Of a stretch of DNA of 46,496 nt, positions 41,946-46,496 are shown piece after piece (the stretch's first letter is position 1; each line of letters begins with the position of its first letter). A program made the position numbers and the translations under genes. This DNA comes from Paraburkholderia solisilvae. Lineage in GTDB: Bacteria > Pseudomonadota > Gammaproteobacteria > Burkholderiales > Burkholderiaceae. The DNA is taken from contig NZ_CADIKF010000057.1 in assembly GCF_902859875.1 (NCBI RefSeq), forward strand, positions 1-46,496. Direction: 5' to 3'. The notes beneath the pieces are model-generated. The model was given only the letters and a program-made list of their open reading frames with translations, had not been told where the DNA came from and did not search any database.

Positions 41946-42274
41946 AAGCGTTCTCCACGGATGTTGATAGCGAGAGGCGCCGCGTGTCCTCGCCCCGAAC
42001 CGACTGCGCACCGGGGACCTTGTATTGGCGTGCCTGCCATCTAAACATTCGTCGTTTGCGCTCTATTCCGCGTTGCGGACGATGCGCCGCTCGACGGCGG
42101 GAATGCGGGACTCCGCGCGCCGCGCTGCAGCGCCTGCGGCGCTACGCTAGTATTGGATCAGCGCGCGACGCATGAGGATTCAGCGCGGGCGGCATCGCCT
42201 GCGGTCGCTTCGCGCAACGCTCGATCTCTTCACCTGTCCGTCAACCGCCGTTACGTCATTCGCGCCGTCATCCC
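41946..42274. other. Divergent gap upstream of the MEKHLA gene
   Basis: 329 bp without a gene. Several CGCCGC/GCGGCG words could pair, but no clear hairpin with a T-run and no promoter boxes are seen. Confidence 0.35.
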
Positions 42275-42733
42275 ATGAAGTCTCTTGCTCTCGATACCGA
42301 ATTCGCCGAACTGCTGGCCGATAGTCACTTGCGTCTGGTCGGCGCACCCCTCGTCGAGCGCGACATCGCGCCCGCCGATGCCGCACGCTGGTTGTACGAG
42401 GACGCGCCATTCGTGCTGCTTGCGCACAATACGGATGCCGATCCGCGCTTCGTCTATGCAAACAGAACTGCGCAGCGCTGTTTCGAATACGACTGGGACG
42501 AGTTCACCCGTCTGCATTCGCGGCTGTCGGCGGAGCAGCCGAACCGCGACGAGCGCGAGCGTCTGCTCGACGACGTGCGCAGCAAAGGGTACTCGAGCGA
42601 TTATCGCGGGCTGCGTATCGCGAAGTCCGGGCGGCGTTTCTGGATCGAGAAAGCCATCGTGTGGAATCTGGTCGACCGCGCGGGCGTGTATCGAGGCCAG
42701 GCGGCGCGGTTCGCAGACTGGACCGACGCCTGA
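42275..42733 (+). CDS. MEKHLA (PAS-like) domain protein
   Basis: This 152-residue protein consists almost wholly of one MEKHLA domain: LLADSHLRLVGAPLVERDIA (about 13-32), APFVLLAHNTDADPRFVYAN (about 44-63), then RTAQRCFEYDWDEFTRLHSR and SGRRFWIEKAIVWNLVDRAG (about 118-137). The fold is PAS-like; in plants the domain ends HD-ZIP III factors, and bacterial stand-alone members are presumed ligand or light/redox sensors without proven roles. It has no output domain. The ATG at 42275 follows a weak ribosome-binding site. It converges with the Lrp gene. Confidence 0.88.
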   Translation: MKSLALDTEFAELLADSHLRLVGAPLVERDIAPADAARWLYEDAPFVLLAHNTDADPRFVYANRTAQRCFEYDWDEFTRLHSRLSAEQPNRDERERLLDDVRSKGYSSDYRGLRIAKSGRRFWIEKAIVWNLVDRAGVYRGQAARFADWTDA

Positions 42734-42788
42734 GCTGTGCCTGAGTCGTGCCTGCGTGGTGTCCGAGCGGCCCGTAAGTACGGACCGC

Positions 42789-43319
42789 CTACAGGTCGTC
42801 TTCGTCGTCGCGGCCGTGCAGCGTCAGGCCGTTGGCCGGCAGCGGCAGCGCAGTCTTGTAGCGCACCTGCTTCAACGCGAAGCTCGAGCGGATGTTTGAC
42901 ACGCCTGGAATTTTCGTCAGGTGGTCGACGATAAAGCGCTCGAGCGCGTGAATATCCGGCATCACGACGCGCAGCAGATAGTCCGCGTCGCCGGTCATCA
43001 GATAGCACTCCATCACCTCGGGGCGAGCGTTGATCGCTTCCTCGAAGCGCCGCAGGCCATCCTCGACCTGCTTTTCCAGACTGACCTGAATAAACACGTT
43101 CACCTGCAAACCCAGCACATCCGGGTTCAGCAGCGTGACCTGCTGTTTGAAAAGTCCGAGCTTGTCGAGCGCCCGCACGCGGTTGAAGCACGGCGTGGGC
43201 GAGAGGTTCACCGCGCGCGCCAGCTCCGAATTGGTGATGCGCGCGTTCTGCTGCAACTGGTTGAGGATGCCGATGTCGATCCGGTCGAGGCGGCGGGCAG
43301 GGCGGGCAGCAGAGCTCAT
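42789..43319 (-). CDS. Lrp/AsnC-family transcriptional regulator (MdeR/BkdR-like)
   Basis: The protein has 176 residues from the ATG at 43319. The N-terminal helix-turn-helix (LDRIDIGILNQLQQNARITN, about 11-30, then SELARAVNLSPTPCFNRVRA) and the C-terminal RAM ligand-binding domain (about 75-155; VMECYLMTGDADYLLRVVMP) are complete. The short acidic tail (HGRDDEDDL) is extra. It is divergently transcribed from an E1 2-oxoacid dehydrogenase gene across 149 bp. The MdeR regulator of Pseudomonas putida sits beside mdeB in a similar way, so it probably controls that gene in response to an amino acid or 2-oxo acid, and itself. Confidence 0.9.
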   Translation of the reverse strand: MSSAARPARRLDRIDIGILNQLQQNARITNSELARAVNLSPTPCFNRVRALDKLGLFKQQVTLLNPDVLGLQVNVFIQVSLEKQVEDGLRRFEEAINARPEVMECYLMTGDADYLLRVVMPDIHALERFIVDHLTKIPGVSNIRSSFALKQVRYKTALPLPANGLTLHGRDDEDDL

Positions 43320-43468
43320 AGTGCAAACATTCCGGTTATGGCGGGATCTTAAGAATAAATACACTACGCGAATCGGAAAACACAAGCAATTGAGACGCAC
43401 ATTTTGCGGACACGTCACTAACATATTCCGTACCCTCAACCAATCGGCAACCGGATGCGGAGTACGCG
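43320..43468. promoter_or_regulatory. Divergent Lrp/E1 dehydrogenase control region
   Basis: This 149-bp region is AT-richer than both flanks (about 43335-43430). It must hold both promoters and probably the Lrp-family binding sites. Loosely A/T-centred motifs are present (CTTAAGAATAAATACAC, and ACTAACATATTCCG), but no single 15-bp Lrp box stands out. GGAG lies about 6 nt before the E1 start. Confidence 0.6.
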
Positions 43469-46237
43469 ATGACAGACCTGTCCAACGGCGTTGAACCCAT
43501 GCAGTGGCTGCACATTGCACGCAATGCGGTGCGTGAAGACGACGACCCGCAGGAGACGGCCGAATGGCTGAGCGCGCTCGAAGGTGTCATCGCGCATGCG
43601 GGCAAGCAACGCGCCCAATTCCTGTTTGACAGCCTTGCCGAACATGCCCGTCTGCTCGGCATGCAGTCCTCGCGCACGCGCGTGACGCCATACACGAACA
43701 CAATCGCGCTCGAACAGCAGGGCCGTTACCCCGGCAACCCCGCGCTCGAAGACAAGCTTGCGGCCGCCTTGCGCTGGAACGCGCTCGCGATGGTGGTGCG
43801 CGCCAACAACGCGTACGGCGAACTGGGCGGCCATATCGCGAGCTATGCGTCCGCGGCCGATCTGTTCGAGGTCGGCTTCAACCACTTCTTTCGCGCTTCC
43901 GCGCCCGGCGCGGAAGCGGGCATCGGCGGCGACCTCGTGTACTTCCAGCCGCATTCGTCGCCGGGCGTCTATGCGCGCGCATTTCTCGAAGGCTTTCTGG
44001 ATGAAGCGCATTTGCGGCACTATCGGCGCGAAATTGCCGGCCCCGGCCTCTGCTCGTATCCGCACCCGTGGCTGATGCCGGATTTCTGGCAGTTTCCGAC
44101 CGGCTCGATGGGTATTGGGCCGATCAATGCGATCTACCAGGCGCGCTTCATGCGCTATCTGCACAACCGCGGCCTCGCGCAGACCGACGGGCGCACCGTT
44201 TGGGGCTTTTTCGGCGATGGCGAAATGGACGAACCCGAATCGATCGGCGCATTGTCGCTTGCCGCACGCGAGGGCCTCGACAATCTCGTGTTCGTGATCA
44301 ACTGCAACCTGCAACGGCTCGACGGCCCGGTGCGCAGCAACGGGCGCATCGTCGACGAACTCGAAGCGCAGTTCCATGGCGCGGGCTGGAATGTGATCAA
44401 GGTGCTGTGGGGCTCCGACTGGGATGCGCTGTTCGCGCGCGACACGACCAGCGCGTTGCCGCGCGCGTTCGCGCAGACGGTCGACGGCCAGTTCCAGACG
44501 TTCTCCGCGAACGACGGCGCGTACAACCGCGCGCATTTCTTCGGCCAGCATCCGGCGCTCGCGGCGCTCGTCGAGCAGATGAGCGACGACGATATCGACC
44601 GCCTGCGGCGCGGCGGTCACGACGCCCGCAAGCTGTACGCCGCGTATGCGCAGGCGCGCGCGCACCGCGGCCAGCCGAGCGTGATTCTCGCGAAGACGAT
44701 GAAGGGCTTCGGCATGGGCGCCGCGGGCCAGGGGCGGATGACCACGCACCAGCAAAAGAAGCTCGATATCGACGAGCTCAAGGCGTTTCGCGACCGCTTC
44801 CGTCTGCCGCTTTCGGATGACGACGTCGAGCAGCTGAAGTTCTACAAGCCCGCCGCCGACAACCCTGAAATGCAGTACCTGCATGCGCGGCGCGCCGCAC
44901 TCGGCGGCTATCTGCCGCGCCGCCGCCGTCAGGCGACCCAGGCGCTCGCGGTGCCGCCGGTGCCGGACTGGGCGTCGTTCGCGCTCGCGGCGACCGACCG
45001 CGAAATCTCGACGACGATGGCGCTGGTGCGCATGCTGAGCGCGCTTCTGAAGGGCGGCGCGATTGGCCGGCGCATCGTGCCGATCGTGGCCGACGAGGCG
45101 CGCACCTTCGGCATGGCGAACCTGTTCCGCCAGGTCGGCATCTATTCGCCGCTGGGCCAGCTGTACGAGCCGGAAGACCGCGGCTCGATGCTGTACTACC
45201 GCGAAGACACGCAGGGGCAGATTCTCGAAGAGGGCATCTCCGAAGCGGGCGCGGTGTCGTCATGGATTTCGGCGGCGACGTCGTACAGCGTGCACGACTT
45301 GCCGATGCTGCCGTTCTACATCTACTACTCGATGTTCGGTTTCCAGCGTATCGGCGACCTGATCTGGGCCGCGGCCGATCAACGTGCGCGCGGCTTCCTG
45401 ATCGGCGCGACCGCCGGCAAGACGACGCTCGGCGGCGAGGGCCTGCAGCATCAGGACGGCTCGAGCCATCTTGCCGCGTCGACCATTCCGAACTGCCGCG
45501 CGTACGATCCGGCGTTCGCGTACGAAGTGGCCGCGATCGTCGATGCGGGGATGCGCGAGATGGTCGAAGCGCAGCATGACGTGTTCTATTACATGACGGT
45601 CGCCAACGAAAACTATGCGCACCCTTGCGTGACGCCCGCGCTGTTCGACGCCTTGCGCGAGCCGATCCTGAAGGGCCTCTACCGCTTGCCGGCGCCGCAG
45701 CGGGACGCGCGCGTGCAACTGCTCGGCTCCGGCGCGATTCTGCGCGAGGCGCTCGCCGCACGAAGGATGCTCGCCGACGATTGGGGTATCGAGGCAGCGG
45801 TGTGGAGCGTCACGAGCTTTACCGAACTGCAGCGCGATGGCATGGAGGCCGAGCGGCGCGCGCGCAACGCGGGCGCGCCGCTTGACGCGGCGGGCGTGGG
45901 CAGGCCTTACGTGAGCGCCGCGCTCGAGGCGACGCGCGGGCCGGTGATCGCGGCCACCGACTATGTGCGGGCGGTGCCGGAACTGATTCGCGCGTATGTG
46001 CCGCGCCGCTATGTGACGCTCGGCACCGACGGCTTCGGGCGCAGCGACACGCGCAGCGCGTTGCGTGCGTTCTTCGAGGTGGACCGGGTGGCGATCGTGA
46101 TCGCCGCGTTGCATGCGCTGGCCGACGACGGCGAGATTGGACGGGAGGTGGTGCGCGACGCGATTGCGCGTTACCGCGGCGGCGCTGCCGGTGCTGCGAA
46201 CCCTGGCGATGGACTGACGCCGCCGTGGTGGCGTTGA
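43469..46237 (+). CDS. mdeB: Homodimeric E1 2-oxoacid dehydrogenase (MdeB type, pyruvate dehydrogenase E1 paralogue)
   Basis: This 922-residue thiamine-diphosphate enzyme resembles AceE. It begins MTDLSNGVEPMQWLHIARNA. The TPP/Mg site is in WGFFGDGEMDEPESIGALSL (GDG about 249-251, with the downstream FVINCNLQRLDGPVRSNGRI about 274-293). The second domain has VPIVADEARTFGMANLFRQV (about 533-552) and LEEGISEAGAVSSWISAATS, with the conserved E for cofactor activation. AGKTTLGGEGLQHQDGSSHL (about 650-669) is the AceE-family active-site loop. AceE itself usually lies with aceF; here there is no E2 or E3 gene. Pairing with a divergent Lrp regulator points to the MdeB subgroup, a 2-oxobutyrate-using E1 in P. 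putida. The substrate is inferred. Confidence 0.88.
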   Translation: MTDLSNGVEPMQWLHIARNAVREDDDPQETAEWLSALEGVIAHAGKQRAQFLFDSLAEHARLLGMQSSRTRVTPYTNTIALEQQGRYPGNPALEDKLAAALRWNALAMVVRANNAYGELGGHIASYASAADLFEVGFNHFFRASAPGAEAGIGGDLVYFQPHSSPGVYARAFLEGFLDEAHLRHYRREIAGPGLCSYPHPWLMPDFWQFPTGSMGIGPINAIYQARFMRYLHNRGLAQTDGRTVWGFFGDGEMDEPESIGALSLAAREGLDNLVFVINCNLQRLDGPVRSNGRIVDELEAQFHGAGWNVIKVLWGSDWDALFARDTTSALPRAFAQTVDGQFQTFSANDGAYNRAHFFGQHPALAALVEQMSDDDIDRLRRGGHDARKLYAAYAQARAHRGQPSVILAKTMKGFGMGAAGQGRMTTHQQKKLDIDELKAFRDRFRLPLSDDDVEQLKFYKPAADNPEMQYLHARRAALGGYLPRRRRQATQALAVPPVPDWASFALAATDREISTTMALVRMLSALLKGGAIGRRIVPIVADEARTFGMANLFRQVGIYSPLGQLYEPEDRGSMLYYREDTQGQILEEGISEAGAVSSWISAATSYSVHDLPMLPFYIYYSMFGFQRIGDLIWAAADQRARGFLIGATAGKTTLGGEGLQHQDGSSHLAASTIPNCRAYDPAFAYEVAAIVDAGMREMVEAQHDVFYYMTVANENYAHPCVTPALFDALREPILKGLYRLPAPQRDARVQLLGSGAILREALAARRMLADDWGIEAAVWSVTSFTELQRDGMEAERRARNAGAPLDAAGVGRPYVSAALEATRGPVIAATDYVRAVPELIRAYVPRRYVTLGTDGFGRSDTRSALRAFFEVDRVAIVIAALHALADDGEIGREVVRDAIARYRGGAAGAANPGDGLTPPWWR

Positions 46238-46373
46238 GCGGCGTTGAACGGCATTCGATGCGGCGCGACGCGCAACGATCGTCAATGACGGACGCTTTGC
46301 GCAGGCCTGTCCGGCTGTTTGGCCGCACGCGCGTGCCGCGCGATAGGCGGCAGCCGGCTCGCGGCGTGCCGTG

Positions 46374-46496
46374 TTACGAACGCACGCCGAAGACGGTGTG
46401 CCACAAGGTGTCGAAAAAGCCGGCGGGCTTCTTGCCGCGCGGGGTCGGCTGGCCGCCGGCCGGGCGCGGCGCGCTGGGGCTCGCGCCCGGGCTGTG
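46374..46496 (-). CDS. 3' end of a gene continuing past the right edge
   Basis: On the minus strand the frame is open from the window edge to a TAA at 46374-46376. The visible 40 residues run from HSPGASPSAPRPAGG through a Pro/Gly/Arg-rich stretch to KKPAGFFDTLWHTVFGVRS. The aromatic C-terminus after a low-complexity linker suggests a membrane-associated or secretion-related protein, but no family is recognisable. It converges with the E1 gene, 136 bp apart. The call rests on the open frame and the sensible C-terminus only. Confidence 0.5.
   Translation of the reverse strand, partial: HSPGASPSAPRPAGGQPTPRGKKPAGFFDTLWHTVFGVRS

Noticed and set aside
1..46496. tRNA, rRNA, riboswitch or prophage attachment sites.
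   Set aside because: No cloverleaf-like segment, rRNA motif, integrase or phage gene was recognised anywhere in the window.

Overview
This is a GC-rich (high two-thirds range by eye) window from a Burkholderia sensu lato chromosome, most likely Paraburkholderia. Its core, about 4.1 to 34 kb, is a cepacian-type exopolysaccharide (EPS) locus in which the bce-I and bce-II sets lie side by side. Names follow resemblance to bceA-bceT and gene order; no database was searched.

Layout. 1-3.8 kb: edge of a two-span membrane protein, a PsiF-repeat periplasmic protein, a YciI-like protein, and a large protein whose N-terminus looks like an IS5-family transposase DNA-binding domain but which has no catalytic domain. 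4.1-19.8 kb: bceA on the minus strand, a 545-bp AT-rich divergent control region, then bceB-bceK on the plus strand (priming transferase, UDP-glucose dehydrogenase, phosphatase, outer-membrane exporter, tyrosine kinase, four glycosyltransferases, polymerase). Strong hairpins sit in three of the early intercistronic gaps. 19.8-22.5 kb: a minus-strand gene for a large protein with a C-terminal R-S-E class ADP-ribosyltransferase fold and a Ser/Thr/Pro-rich N-terminus like a type III secretion signal. It lies between bceK and bceN and is not an EPS gene. 23-34 kb: bceN, a bceP-like secreted beta-propeller, flippase bceQ, the double glycosyltransferase bceR, a 14-bp tandem repeat array, acyltransferase bceS, a 52-aa membrane protein, bceT, and an extra GT2 glycosyltransferase. 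35-46.5 kb: ordinary accessory genes, namely a phosphoribosyltransferase, a DUF6723 protein, a CPA1 antiporter, a hybrid histidine kinase, a charged hypothetical protein, a heme-binding-like protein, a MEKHLA/PAS protein, a divergent Lrp regulator and MdeB-type E1 dehydrogenase pair, and the 3' end of another gene.

How it works together. BceA, BceC, BceN and BceT supply GDP-mannose, UDP-glucuronate, GDP-4-keto-6-deoxymannose and UDP-glucose. BceB loads the first sugar on undecaprenyl phosphate; BceG, H, J, K and the two halves of BceR extend the repeat unit; BceS acylates it; BceQ flips it; BceI polymerises it; BceD, E and F export it and control chain length. The reductase BceM and acyltransferases BceO and BceU are not in this window. 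The best candidate for something undescribed is the ADP-ribosyltransferase gene embedded in the locus.
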